The notes below the pieces were generated by a model. That model was not told where the DNA came from. It saw only the letters and a program-made list of their open reading frames with translations, and did no database searches. This document shows, piece by piece, positions 1 to 8,984 of a stretch of DNA of 64,000 nt. The stretch lies in NCBI GenBank assembly GCA_036702975.1, contig DATNPX010000029.1, positions 1 to 64,000 of the forward strand, given 5' to 3'. Every line of letters begins with the position of its first letter. The first letter of the stretch is position 1. Source of the stretch: DATNPX01 sp036702975. GTDB taxonomy: Bacteria > Cyanobacteriota > Vampirovibrionia > Obscuribacterales > Obscuribacteraceae. The position numbers and the translations under genes are program-made.

Positions 1-1126
1 GTTTTTGCCTGGCTAGCGCGCGTCGTTCTGTGACATCGTGTGCTACACAGTAGAATATTTTGTCCGATTGCGACCAGCTGGTTTTCCATAGGATGTCTCT
101 GATATTGCCGTTGCCCGTCAGGAGCTGACATTCAAATTCAAACTCTTTCTCCGAAGTCATATTCTCGAGCATCAGTGTAGTCAGTCTGGTGCGCTCTAAT
201 TCAGGCACCATAGTTAGTATCGAGCGTCCGATCAATTCATCGGCATTATATTTCCATGCTCTTGAAACCGAAGCTCCTACATCAACGATACGCAGCCGTC
301 GATCGAGCGAACAAAGCACATCGACCGATTGCTCGAGAATAGCGAACTCTTTCTTTCTTGCGTCTTCCACCAGAGATGCAGCGCTATGCAAAGCGGCGTC
401 CAGCTGACCTATTTCATCTTGATCTTTCAGTGGTGGCTGCAGTTGCTGACCGAGAGCAACGCGCTGAGCATTCTCTTCGATAATTGAAAAGCGTTTTGCG
501 ATATTTCTGAAAAATAGAATGCCTGCTCCGCAAGAGATAATCAAACTAAAGATAAGGCCCAATCCGATTGCAATCATTACTGATTCACGTTGGGCTGCCA
601 GTTCAGCAGGTGCATAGACATGCATGGCATTTTCTGCCTGGGCAACACGGTCGGAAACGGGCTTCATATTGAGCACCATGACGACCAGTTGCGGTTCCAA
701 TTGTTTCTGCATGTCATGACGCTTTTCGGGCGGACTTCGCATCATGACCTTGATCTGTTCAATCAGTTTTTCGCAGCCATGCACTAGCTCCGGAACAGGT
801 TCGAGCGCATCCTTGAGCTCGGGTCGAACACCGAATGTTGATTCGACGATGTGATGAAAGTTATGCAGCTTGGCTTGTAATTCGTCGAATTCTCTTGAAA
901 ACTCAGTTTCACTGACCTTGTTTATATTTATCAGTGAGAATGCCGTCTGAATTAATGTCTCTTCGGCGGCGTGATACTGCAGCAGAGCTGTCTTGGAGGC
1001 TTCGAATCGATCTGAGAGTTCTTGCGTCTGTAGCAGCAAAGCAGCCAGAGTGGCAACAAATATGATTTCGAAGATGACCGGCAAAGATACTATAAGCAGG
1101 ATCTTCTGCCAAATTTTGAGATTCAT
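1..1126 (-). CDS. Membrane sensor with HAMP and PAS domains (5' part only)
   Basis: The frame is open from an ATG at 1124-1126 to the window edge, so about 375 N-terminal residues are seen. Residues about 8-30 form a membrane helix (start MNLKIWQKILLIVSLP). A largely helical extracytoplasmic stretch of about 150 residues follows, then a second helix (IAIGLGLIFSLIISCGAG). After that comes a HAMP-like segment ending in DQDEIGQLDAAL, and a PAS-like domain beginning EQSVDVLCSLDRRLRIVDVG and ending near the PAC-type phrase HDVTERRAL. This order is standard for sensor histidine kinases, and also occurs in cyclic-di-GMP enzymes and chemoreceptors. The output domain lies outside the window, so the enzyme type is unknown. 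No strong ribosome site precedes the ATG. Confidence 0.8.
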   Translation of the reverse strand, partial: MNLKIWQKILLIVSLPVIFEIIFVATLAALLLQTQELSDRFEASKTALLQYHAAEETLIQTAFSLININKVSETEFSREFDELQAKLHNFHHIVESTFGVRPELKDALEPVPELVHGCEKLIEQIKVMMRSPPEKRHDMQKQLEPQLVVMVLNMKPVSDRVAQAENAMHVYAPAELAAQRESVMIAIGLGLIFSLIISCGAGILFFRNIAKRFSIIEENAQRVALGQQLQPPLKDQDEIGQLDAALHSAASLVEDARKKEFAILEQSVDVLCSLDRRLRIVDVGASVSRAWKYNADELIGRSILTMVPELERTRLTTLMLENMTSEKEFEFECQLLTGNGNIRDILWKTSWSQSDKIFYCVAHDVTERRALARQK

Positions 1127-1211
1127 CGCTAGATCATACTGACTGTCTATGCGCCATTACAAGTGCGCTAAGCCGGTCAATTGTTCTGAACGCAATCTCC
1201 GCGAAACGTGA

Positions 1212-2003
1212 TTATTTCTGTGGTGGTGATTTTGTTTGACGGTTTGAAATAAAGAGCATGAGTGCGATAACCATAAAGATGGCCAGAGCGCCTGGGATGA
1301 AAGTAGTCCAGAGAATTCGGTACATTTCCTGCGCATCCGCTGCGTTGTACTCTTTCATTTGCTCGACAGTGAGATTGGAGATGAGTGCTCTGGTCCAATC
1401 TTTGCCCTTAAATAAAAGTGTGCCATTAGGTTGAGACCATACCGTTCCTACAAACGTCACTGGTTTATCCTTTTCCACGCCGAAGATCCAGACATCAGGC
1501 TTTCCAGCTTTTTTCACTGATTCCGGTGTCGACTCGGGAAAATTCTTACCGTCACTGATAAAAGCCAGCTGATTCATAAAACGATATTCGGGAGCGGTGA
1601 AAATCATCTTTGTGCCGAATGTATCTTCAATTTCCACAAGGCTGGGCTCCAGGACCTGTCGATAAGAGGTACCGCGCCCACCTTTGCCGAAGCGCAAAAG
1701 GTACTGTTTGAAAAGATATGGTGATTCGGGATGCTCTCTGCTGAAATTTGACGTGACGCCATTCAATGTAAAAGTTATGACTTTCTCTGTATCTTTGAAT
1801 GCTGATAAGGACGTTGCCTGACAGGGAACTGCTTTCTGTAGGAGTTCGCTTTTGTCCTGTCCATGCGGCAGGACTGCGAAAAAAAATATGCTCGCCGAGC
1901 CGAAGATAGCAACTACTGCTAAGAGTGCTCGCAAGCTTTGTTGATTTGCGGTAAGTCTCGTTGGGACGGTTTGCGAATCAGTCTTTTTCGAATCGTCAGA
2001 CAT
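1212..2003 (-). CDS. Two-helix membrane protein of unknown function in the oxidase operon
   Basis: This 263-residue protein has a helix near residues 25-46, a soluble middle of about 180 residues, and a second helix near 230-252 followed by a short basic tail. The topology suggests that the middle domain faces the periplasm. I recognise no family and see no CxxC, CxxCH or clear metal motif, so it is not obviously a Sco or Cox assembly factor. It lies 32 bases after a 47-aa membrane peptide and downstream of the cbb3-type oxidase gene on the same strand. By position it is probably co-transcribed, and may help assemble or anchor the respiratory complex. That role is inference from location only. 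Confidence 0.65.
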   Translation of the reverse strand: MSDDSKKTDSQTVPTRLTANQQSLRALLAVVAIFGSASIFFFAVLPHGQDKSELLQKAVPCQATSLSAFKDTEKVITFTLNGVTSNFSREHPESPYLFKQYLLRFGKGGRGTSYRQVLEPSLVEIEDTFGTKMIFTAPEYRFMNQLAFISDGKNFPESTPESVKKAGKPDVWIFGVEKDKPVTFVGTVWSQPNGTLLFKGKDWTRALISNLTVEQMKEYNAADAQEMYRILWTTFIPGALAIFMVIALMLFISNRQTKSPPQK

Positions 2004-2035
2004 GCACCTGTCTCAGCGGAATGTATAAGGAGAGT

Positions 2036-2179
2036 TTACCCGATGTCAGGATCACGCTCTTGCAAAATCCTGTACTTGGGCTCTTCGAGTCTGTCACGGA
2101 GCCTGGGTGAACGCAGCCAGGCAATCACAAATAGCGCCACCAGTGCCGTCATTAAAATCAGAGCGTATTGCAGCAACAT
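2036..2179 (-). CDS. 47-aa single-pass membrane peptide (CcoQ/CcoS-like position)
   Basis: A short frame starts with ATG at 2177-2179, three bases after the stop of the oxidase gene. Its ribosome site (GGAGAG, about 6 bases upstream of the ATG) lies inside the last codons of that gene, so translation is probably coupled. The peptide has one N-terminal hydrophobic helix (LLQYALILMTALVALFVIAW) and a charged tail containing RSPRLRDRLEEPKYR. Tiny one-helix proteins of this kind, CcoQ and CcoS, accompany cbb3 oxidases. Sequence alone does not tell which of them, if either, this is. The coupling, size and helix make it a convincing small gene. Confidence 0.7.
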   Translation of the reverse strand: MLLQYALILMTALVALFVIAWLRSPRLRDRLEEPKYRILQERDPDIG

Positions 2180-2182
2180 CGG

Positions 2183-4848
2183 TTATTGCTCTCCTTCGTA
2201 CAGGGAACGCACGTATATCGCCAGTTGCCTGCGTTCATTCTCTGTTAGTTGCGCACCCCAGGGCGGCATTCCTGTTCCAGGTACGCCCTCGCCGATATCA
2301 GATATGGCGTCGGCTAATGTCGGCTGAACTTGATGAAAGTTTGTCGGGCAGCGAGCCATAGCAGCGGCTGACACGCCGTCGCCAGCACCGGTGCTGCCAT
2401 GGCAGGAAACGCATTGCTTTGAGAAAAGCGCTCTTCCACTCTCTAAGTCTGCCGCACTTGCTAAGGTGTTCTCTTTGTCGGGTTTATACAACGTGGTGAG
2501 ATAGACAACCAGAGACTCAACATCTCTTTGCGGCATGTCACGCCAGGCTGGCATGGCCGTGCCCGGCAGTCCATTGACGATAATTGAACTCAATGTTTCC
2601 GTCGACATTCGGCTTGCTGTTAGATTGCCCGGATGAGGAAGCAGAAATTGTGCTGCCTCTCCATTACCCTCACCCGATGCGCCATGGCAACTGGCGCAGT
2701 TCTGCAGAAAAATCTTTTGCCCGTTGCGCGTATCCGTGGCTAACTGTGCTGGATCTTTTGGCAGCGCAATAACAAGCCTTGAACCAGATCGTCTTGCTTT
2801 TGCGGGGCTGGCACCGACGACCGTCAACTCAGTTTCCAACCTCTTCACAGGCAGTGGACAGGAGCAGTTTGGAGCGAGCGTAAACTGATTTGCGTCCGCA
2901 CCAGTCAACTGTCTGGCGCGCCCAAGCGAGTTTATATACTTCAGCAGATCTTGAGCGTCTTTGCCTGGTTTCCCTGCGCTTCCCTCAAACAACCACGGAT
3001 AGCCTGGCATCACAGAGTCAGCTACTGTGAGTCTGGGATTGTACAAATGTGTGAGCTGCCAATCATCCGACCTGATACCTGATTCGCGTGCCAGGTCTGG
3101 ACCAATTCGTCTTGTGCCCCACAGATGCGGATAGTCGTATTCCGTCTCCCAGGCTTTAGTTGGCGCTCCAAAACGTGCGATATCCGCTTCGACCAGCCTG
3201 ACTTGCTGCGTGTGGCAATACGCGCAGCCTTCGCGTGCATAGACAGCCCGTCCATTCTCTTCCGCTTTTGTCAGCGGCTGCATTACCTGAGGTCTTGTCC
3301 GTGCCACCTCTTTTTCGAGGGCCTGACCGGGCAATAAGCCGAGCACCGCAAATGAGAAGAGGAAAAATCCGAAACCCGCTAGCGATGCGGAAAGATATGT
3401 CATATTGAGCCATTTGCTTCCACTCTTTGTTCTTTCGCTTTCTGTTTCGTTTTCATCTTCATATGAAGGCTGTGGTGAGGTAGTCAAAGCTTTATCTGAT
3501 ACCAACTTCCCTGTGGTAAGCGAAACAAGTAGGAGGATAAACCCGGACAGGATCGGAATACCAGTAAAGGATCTGAACACCCAGTAGTCTCGAACTGTTC
3601 GGACAGAATCCAGCCAGGCAAGGGAACTTTGCCAGATGTGAGCTTCAACGAGCCCAGCCACAGTTGTAATCGAAAACATGGCGGTGAGCCCGACCAAAAG
3701 CGACCAGTAACTCCAGGTCAGCGCGCTTTTGTTGAATCGCACACCGGGCAATCGTTGCCACACATGAGCTATGCCACCAATGGCGGTGAAAGAGGCAAAG
3801 CCGAGCATGGCAAGATGTGAGTGACCGATTACCCAATCGCTGAAGTGCACGAGTTTGTTTAGGGGCATCAGAGACTGCATGGAGCCCTGCAAGCTGACGA
3901 TCAGATAAAGAATCGTGCCCATCCATACAAAGCGCAGTGCTATGTCCTCTTTGAGTTCAGACGCCGATCCCCTAAGCGAAAGGAGCAGGTTCGTCACGAC
4001 AATGATTACGTCCAGCCCCAGATAGACTGAAGCAGCTATGGCACCCTTCTGTGCATCCATCGGCAATGCCGAAAAAATATAGTGATGCGTTCCGTTCAGT
4101 GGATAAACAAAAAATAGGATCCAGAATCCAACCATCGACAAGAAATGGCTGTGAATTGGACGTCGTGTGGAAAGCGGAATTACCAGGTAAGCAATTGCAA
4201 GAGCGAGCGGGGTTACGTACAGCCCGACTGCATCATGGATCCACAGCCCGCTGAAAGCAGCGCCTTGAGCTCCGGGCAAAAGCTCGGGAACTATATTGCC
4301 TACAGGGTATGCGAGCGCAGTAAAAACAAGTGAGCCCAGTATGTACCATCCAGATACGTACAAGTGAGACAGCTTTGCTTTGATCAGCGGCCAGGCGAAC
4401 TGGACGATCATGAGAACAAATGCCAGAACAACAAAGGCATCAACGATTAGCGGAAATTCGCCCCATTCAATCGATTGGCTCACACCATTGAAGACAAGCA
4501 ACCAGCCAGGGAGCACGACGACGAAGTTCCAAACTGCGAACAGCAACCACCCGAGGCGTTCACTTGTGACTGGACGGAAAGCCAATTTTGGAACCGCATA
4601 GTATAAAAACATGAGAAACGCGTTGCCGAGCCAACCGAAGAAAATGCCCTGCGTATGGTTGTATCGCAGCCTTCCCCACGTCAGCCAGGCATCGTTACCG
4701 GCAAAGTCTGGATGATGCAATTTGTAGGAAACCAGCAAACCAAACATGGCTGAAGTGAGCAAAGTGACAAGCGCCGCAAAAGCGTGTGCTTTGATCAGTC
4801 CGACACTAAACTGCGGAGCGTTATTTTCACTCTGTAGTTTTGCCTCAT

Positions 4849-4852
<4 letters not shown>
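2183..4852 (-). CDS. ccoNO: cbb3-type cytochrome c oxidase, fused subunits I and II plus two extra cytochrome c domains
   Basis: This 889-residue protein is a single-chain heme-copper oxygen reductase. Residues 1 to about 455 are CcoN-like and multi-spanning. They carry the low-spin heme histidine (GRLRYNHTQG), the CuB-region histidines (WIHDAVG and NGTHHY) and the heme histidine pair IGHSHLAMLG. A helix near 490-512 then leads into a CcoO-like domain with CAYCH at about 543 and the family phrases LWGTRRIGPDLAR and MPGYPWL. Two further cytochrome c modules follow, with CASCH near 719 and CVSCH near 814. They resemble the two-heme CcoP subunit without its membrane anchor. CcoN-CcoO fusions are known; carrying a CcoP-like pair as well is less usual. 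The start overlaps the stop of the cytochrome c gene by 4 bases (ATGA). It should reduce O2 to water with electrons from cytochrome c. Confidence 0.93.
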
Positions 4853-5310
<458 letters not shown>

Positions 5311-6564
5311 TTAAACGACGTTTACCCCCCACTCTTCGATGACGTTCCGCATGTAACCGCTTTTGTTCCACTGGTCGAATGATCTCTGAACCTTTCCATC
5401 GTTGCTGGTAGCGCGTGTCATGAGCTTGTACGAACCGGCGTTTTGAGGTGTCCAGTTCATGCGGAAGCGTCTGAAAGAGAAGTTTCCGAGCTTGTCAGAG
5501 TCCAGGGTGGTTGTCTGCCAGGTTTTTCCGCCGTCGGCCGAAAATTCCACTTTACTGATTCCTGAGCCCGAATCGAAAGCTATGCCTTGAACTTCAAAAG
5601 TTTTTCCGGCTTGCACAACGTCTTGAACGTCAGGAGAAACGATCAATGATCTGACGTTCATTTTGTTGATCGGAACTGTGTCTTTAGCCAGATTCTCAGG
5701 AGTTTCTACGGCGTCTTCGTTTTTTGGAATTCTGTAGGCTTTATCCATCCAGAATCCCTGAAATTTTTGCGGCAGCACCTGTATTGCTGCCAGCGACTTG
5801 ACCCAGTACGTGGCATACCAGCCTGGAACTACAAGGCGCAGAGGAAACCCATTCAGCATGGGTAAAGGCGCACCGTTCATCTCGTAAGCCACCAGCACTT
5901 CGTCACCCATGGCATGGTCGACCGAAAGTGCTTTCACGAATTTGTGCATATTGAAAAGTGGAGCTTCGTCCAGACCGGCGACGCTGACATCAACGGCACC
6001 GGGCTTGATACCAGCATGTTGCAGCAGATCTTTTAGCTTGACACCTGTCCAGCGCGCATTGCCCATGGATCCGTTGCGCCATTGCCCACCCGGAACCCGC
6101 GGCTCGAAAAAACTGCGGGAATTGCCGGAGCACTGATTTACGGCAACAATAGTCGTTGGCTCGAACTGCTTTTTCAAATCGTAGACAGAGAGTTGCAATG
6201 GCTTGCTGACATGCCCATCTACATGCAATTTGAATTTGCTCAGGTCGATATAAGTAGGTATACCCTCGTAATGCCACCGCACGAAGAACGCGTCGTTAGG
6301 CGTAAGATCGTCTCGAAAGTAATGCAGCGGTGTCTCCAGTTGTGGAGGTCGGTCTGTAAGAAGAATCAGCTCCGTTTTTTCAGGAAATCGGCCGACAGTC
6401 TGACCGGGTGGAAGAATGATTGAGCCTTGTTTCTGTTCATGAGAATGACACGAACTTAAAATTCCAGACATTGTCGCCGCCGAAACCAGATGCAAAAACT
6501 GCCTGCGACTGACAAAATCACTGTGGGCGCGGCGCTCGTTCAGATTTTCCGAGTTGAAAGTCAT
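5311..6564 (-). CDS. sorA: Tat-exported molybdenum sulfite dehydrogenase, SorA-like
   Basis: The 417-residue protein is of the sulfite oxidase family. The ATG at 6562-6564 is preferred over an upstream GTG that would overlap the previous gene by over 100 bases. From the ATG, the twin-arginine motif SRRQFLHL sits about 19 residues in, followed by a short hydrophobic stretch and a possible lipobox cysteine (GILSSC). The Mo-pterin domain carries the ligand cysteine in AVNQCSGNSR. It also has PRVPGGQWRNGSMGNARW and NGFPLRLVVPGWYATYWVK, typical of SorA and SoxC enzymes. The C-terminal part is the Ig-like dimerisation domain (KVEFSADGGKTWQ). It should oxidise sulfite to sulfate in the periplasm and hand electrons to the adjacent SorB-like cytochrome. 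The persulfide dioxygenase gene just upstream supplies sulfite. Confidence 0.9.
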   Translation of the reverse strand: MTFNSENLNERRAHSDFVSRRQFLHLVSAATMSGILSSCHSHEQKQGSIILPPGQTVGRFPEKTELILLTDRPPQLETPLHYFRDDLTPNDAFFVRWHYEGIPTYIDLSKFKLHVDGHVSKPLQLSVYDLKKQFEPTTIVAVNQCSGNSRSFFEPRVPGGQWRNGSMGNARWTGVKLKDLLQHAGIKPGAVDVSVAGLDEAPLFNMHKFVKALSVDHAMGDEVLVAYEMNGAPLPMLNGFPLRLVVPGWYATYWVKSLAAIQVLPQKFQGFWMDKAYRIPKNEDAVETPENLAKDTVPINKMNVRSLIVSPDVQDVVQAGKTFEVQGIAFDSGSGISKVEFSADGGKTWQTTTLDSDKLGNFSFRRFRMNWTPQNAGSYKLMTRATSNDGKVQRSFDQWNKSGYMRNVIEEWGVNVV

Positions 6565-6589
6565 CGATAGAGTCTGGGTTGACTGTAAC

Positions 6590-8176
6590 TCACTGCTGCT
6601 TGACCGGGCAGGATGGACCGGCAACAGGCGGTTTTGCGATACCGTCAATGGTGCTCTGCGAAACGACGGGAAGCTTTTCTTGTTGCCAGCCTTCGATGCC
6701 ACCGCGGAGGTCAGTCAGGTGAGTGACACCACGTTGGCTGAGCAGACTGGCTGCTGTGGATGAGCGATTGCCTGAGGCGCACATGATGATGATTTCGCGG
6801 TCTTTTGGCAGGCTGTCGATGTGTTCCAGCACATCATTGAGAGGCAATAGATGCGTTTTGTCGATATGAGCGGTCTGCCATTCACCTTCACTGCGCACGT
6901 CGAGGACGTAGGGAGGCTTGTCGGATTGCATCAGCTTGGATAATTCCTGCGCGTCGACGCGGTTATTGTTTCGCTCGAGGTCTGCTCTTCCATCGAATGC
7001 TTTCATGCCACCATCGACATAACCAGCGACTGAATCCAATCCAATTCTGCCGAGTCTCATAGCCGCCTCTTTTTCCTGCCCTGGATCAGCGATGATCACA
7101 ACCGGCTTGTCGTGATCTATGAAGGTTCCAGCCCATGTAGCGTACCTTCCTTTTAGCGGGATATTGACGCTGTCTACGACATGATTTTTTGCGTACAGGT
7201 CAGACTCTCGCCCGTCTAGAATGTATGCGCCAGAGTTTTTCAACTTCAACGCTTCGTCGACGGAGAGCGGTTTAAGGTTTTTTATCAGTTCATCGAGTGA
7301 CGGATGCGTTTTGCAGTTGAAAGCCGCATCATATGCGAAATATTTTGGCGCAGGCGGTAAATCTTTCGTCAACAGTTCGACCAACTTCTCTTTCGTCATT
7401 GGCTGTAGAGCGTAGTTGGTGCGCTTTTGCTCGCCGATTGTCGAGACTGTTTCCTTGCTCATGTTTTTTCCGCAGAGCGAACCGGCGCCGTGCGCTGGAT
7501 AAACGAGCGTCTCGTCAGGCAGTGTCATCAGTTTGTTATGCAGCGAGTCATACTCCATAGCTGCCAGTTGAGTGGCGCTGACTCCTTTAGATGAGAGCAA
7601 GTCAGGGCGCCCTACATCGCCGATGAAAAGGCTGTCTCCGGTTAAGACAGCATAGGGCTTGTCCGCGTCTTTCCTGGTGTCATAAACGAGAATTGAGATC
7701 GCTTCAGGTGTGTGACCAGGTGTTTCAAGCACTCTGAAGCGGATGTTGCCCATATCTAATGAGTCACCGTCTTTGAAGGCAGTGAATTTGAAACCGGCGT
7801 TAGTTTTAGCGCCCAGACAGATTTTTGCTCCAGTCTTTCGTTGCAGTTCAAGATGCCCTGCGACAAAATCGGCATGCACATGCGTCAGAAAAACGTGTGT
7901 GATCTTCAGTCCGTTCTTTTCTGCGTCTGCGATGTACTGGTCAACGTCACGCTGGGGATCGACAACGACGGCTGTTTTAGTTGCCTCGTCACCGATCAGA
8001 TAGGAAGCGTGTGACAGGCAGCCCAGATAATATTGATGAAAAATAATTCCTGGATGAGTGGGTGTCGATTTGATTTCGGCGACACAACTGACCTCAGCAA
8101 GCGCACCGGTCGTGAATGACTGGCCGACTGCGCCCAGTGCGATCAAACTCAAAGCCAATCCGAATAACTTACGCAC
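6590..8176 (-). CDS. Exported persulfide dioxygenase (ETHE1-type metallo-beta-lactamase fold) fused to two rhodanese domains
   Basis: The start is GTG at 8174-8176, because a strong ribosome site (GGAGG) lies 6 bases upstream. It leaves a clean signal peptide (RKLFGLALSLIALGAVGQ, cut near GALA). An ATG ten codons further upstream lacks such a site. Residues about 35-290 are a glyoxalase-II-like metal domain with HVHADFVAGH, GHTPEA, TGDSLF and YPAHGAG, as in persulfide dioxygenases. Two rhodanese domains follow. The first lacks a cysteine at the active loop (IIADPGQEKEA). The second keeps it (IMCASGNRSS). The protein probably converts glutathione or protein persulfide to sulfite, with the live rhodanese moving sulfane sulfur. 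Export is notable because many family members lack a signal peptide. It heads the operon with sorA, sorB and the oxidase. Confidence 0.85.
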   Translation of the reverse strand: MRKLFGLALSLIALGAVGQSFTTGALAEVSCVAEIKSTPTHPGIIFHQYYLGCLSHASYLIGDEATKTAVVVDPQRDVDQYIADAEKNGLKITHVFLTHVHADFVAGHLELQRKTGAKICLGAKTNAGFKFTAFKDGDSLDMGNIRFRVLETPGHTPEAISILVYDTRKDADKPYAVLTGDSLFIGDVGRPDLLSSKGVSATQLAAMEYDSLHNKLMTLPDETLVYPAHGAGSLCGKNMSKETVSTIGEQKRTNYALQPMTKEKLVELLTKDLPPAPKYFAYDAAFNCKTHPSLDELIKNLKPLSVDEALKLKNSGAYILDGRESDLYAKNHVVDSVNIPLKGRYATWAGTFIDHDKPVVIIADPGQEKEAAMRLGRIGLDSVAGYVDGGMKAFDGRADLERNNNRVDAQELSKLMQSDKPPYVLDVRSEGEWQTAHIDKTHLLPLNDVLEHIDSLPKDREIIIMCASGNRSSTAASLLSQRGVTHLTDLRGGIEGWQQEKLPVVSQSTIDGIAKPPVAGPSCPVKQQ

Positions 8177-8253
8177 CTGCTTTCCTCCAGGGAACTGGTC
8201 CACCATCGCGGTGTCGTTAGTTTATAAGCCTGACAACTCGAAAACGCACAGAT

Positions 8254-8775
8254 TTAGTGCGTTGGAAAAATCTCAATCGCCGACTCGAAGCTGTGAATTG
8301 TGCAATCGTCTCTCGAACCGTCTTCGCAGACCAGGCAGGCAAAGTCGATCGACTCGCCAATCGCGGTCATCGGATAGTGCCAGACTCCGGGCTTGTAGCT
8401 GATTCCCTGACCATTCCCTGCTTCGAAACACATCAGAGTGCTCAGATCTGGCTCGTCTTCGCCCAGGCAAACGACCACGAGAAAGCGGGCATTGTTCGTC
8501 ATTGGCAGGAAAACTTGAGTGGAAAACTGATGCTTTTCCAACAGTTTCATTTGCAACGAAGGCTTTGCCAGCGGGCTGCAGCTGAACACACAAAGGTTGA
8601 GCTTGGCTTTATCGGTTCGCAAATTGGCGATTTCAGCCAGAAAGTCAAACCGCTTTGCCGTGCGCATGTTGGCATACTTGTATGGAAGTGCATCATCAGC
8701 CGCGATCAAAGAACCGTAAGGCTCGTACGCGGCACGTGTGATGGGAACAGCTACGATTGTCGATGCGCTTACCAT
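8254..8775 (-). CDS. allA: Ureidoglycolate lyase
   Basis: The 173-residue protein fits the AllA family in length and sequence. It has an N-terminal stretch with AAYEPYGSLI and then QVFLPM, VVVCLGEDEPDLSTL, and GQGISYKPGVWHYP with the metal-region histidine. It splits ureidoglycolate into glyoxylate and urea, the last step of ureide breakdown. It is cytoplasmic with no signal peptide. The gene is on the minus strand, divergent from malate synthase across about 209 bases that probably hold promoters for both directions. This links glyoxylate production and use. I see no clear ribosome site before the ATG. The opposite strand has an open frame of similar length, but the family match settles the coding strand. 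Confidence 0.9.
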   Translation of the reverse strand: MVSASTIVAVPITRAAYEPYGSLIAADDALPYKYANMRTAKRFDFLAEIANLRTDKAKLNLCVFSCSPLAKPSLQMKLLEKHQFSTQVFLPMTNNARFLVVVCLGEDEPDLSTLMCFEAGNGQGISYKPGVWHYPMTAIGESIDFACLVCEDGSRDDCTIHSFESAIEIFPTH

Positions 8776-8984
8776 GTCAAGTTATCAAATTAATGCTAGT
8801 GGTGCTCCGCTCATTTTGGGCGAAATGGGTTCTGTCATATATACAAATTGACTGGAGTGTAATATAACCTGGCACTGGGACGGTTGTACAGTTGCCAGAT
8901 TCCGGCACAACGGTCCAAACGACGGCTGAATGATGCGCACCGCGCATTGGCGATGACGCGCCGACTAACTTCTGGGAGAAAGAA

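Noticed and set aside
5311..6702. Longer SorA frame starting at a GTG at 6702
   Set aside because: It would overlap the upstream gene by over 100 bases and push the Tat motif about 65 residues from the start.
8257..8793. 178-codon plus-strand frame opposite allA
   Set aside because: The minus strand encodes a full-length AllA match; this frame has no recognisable protein features.
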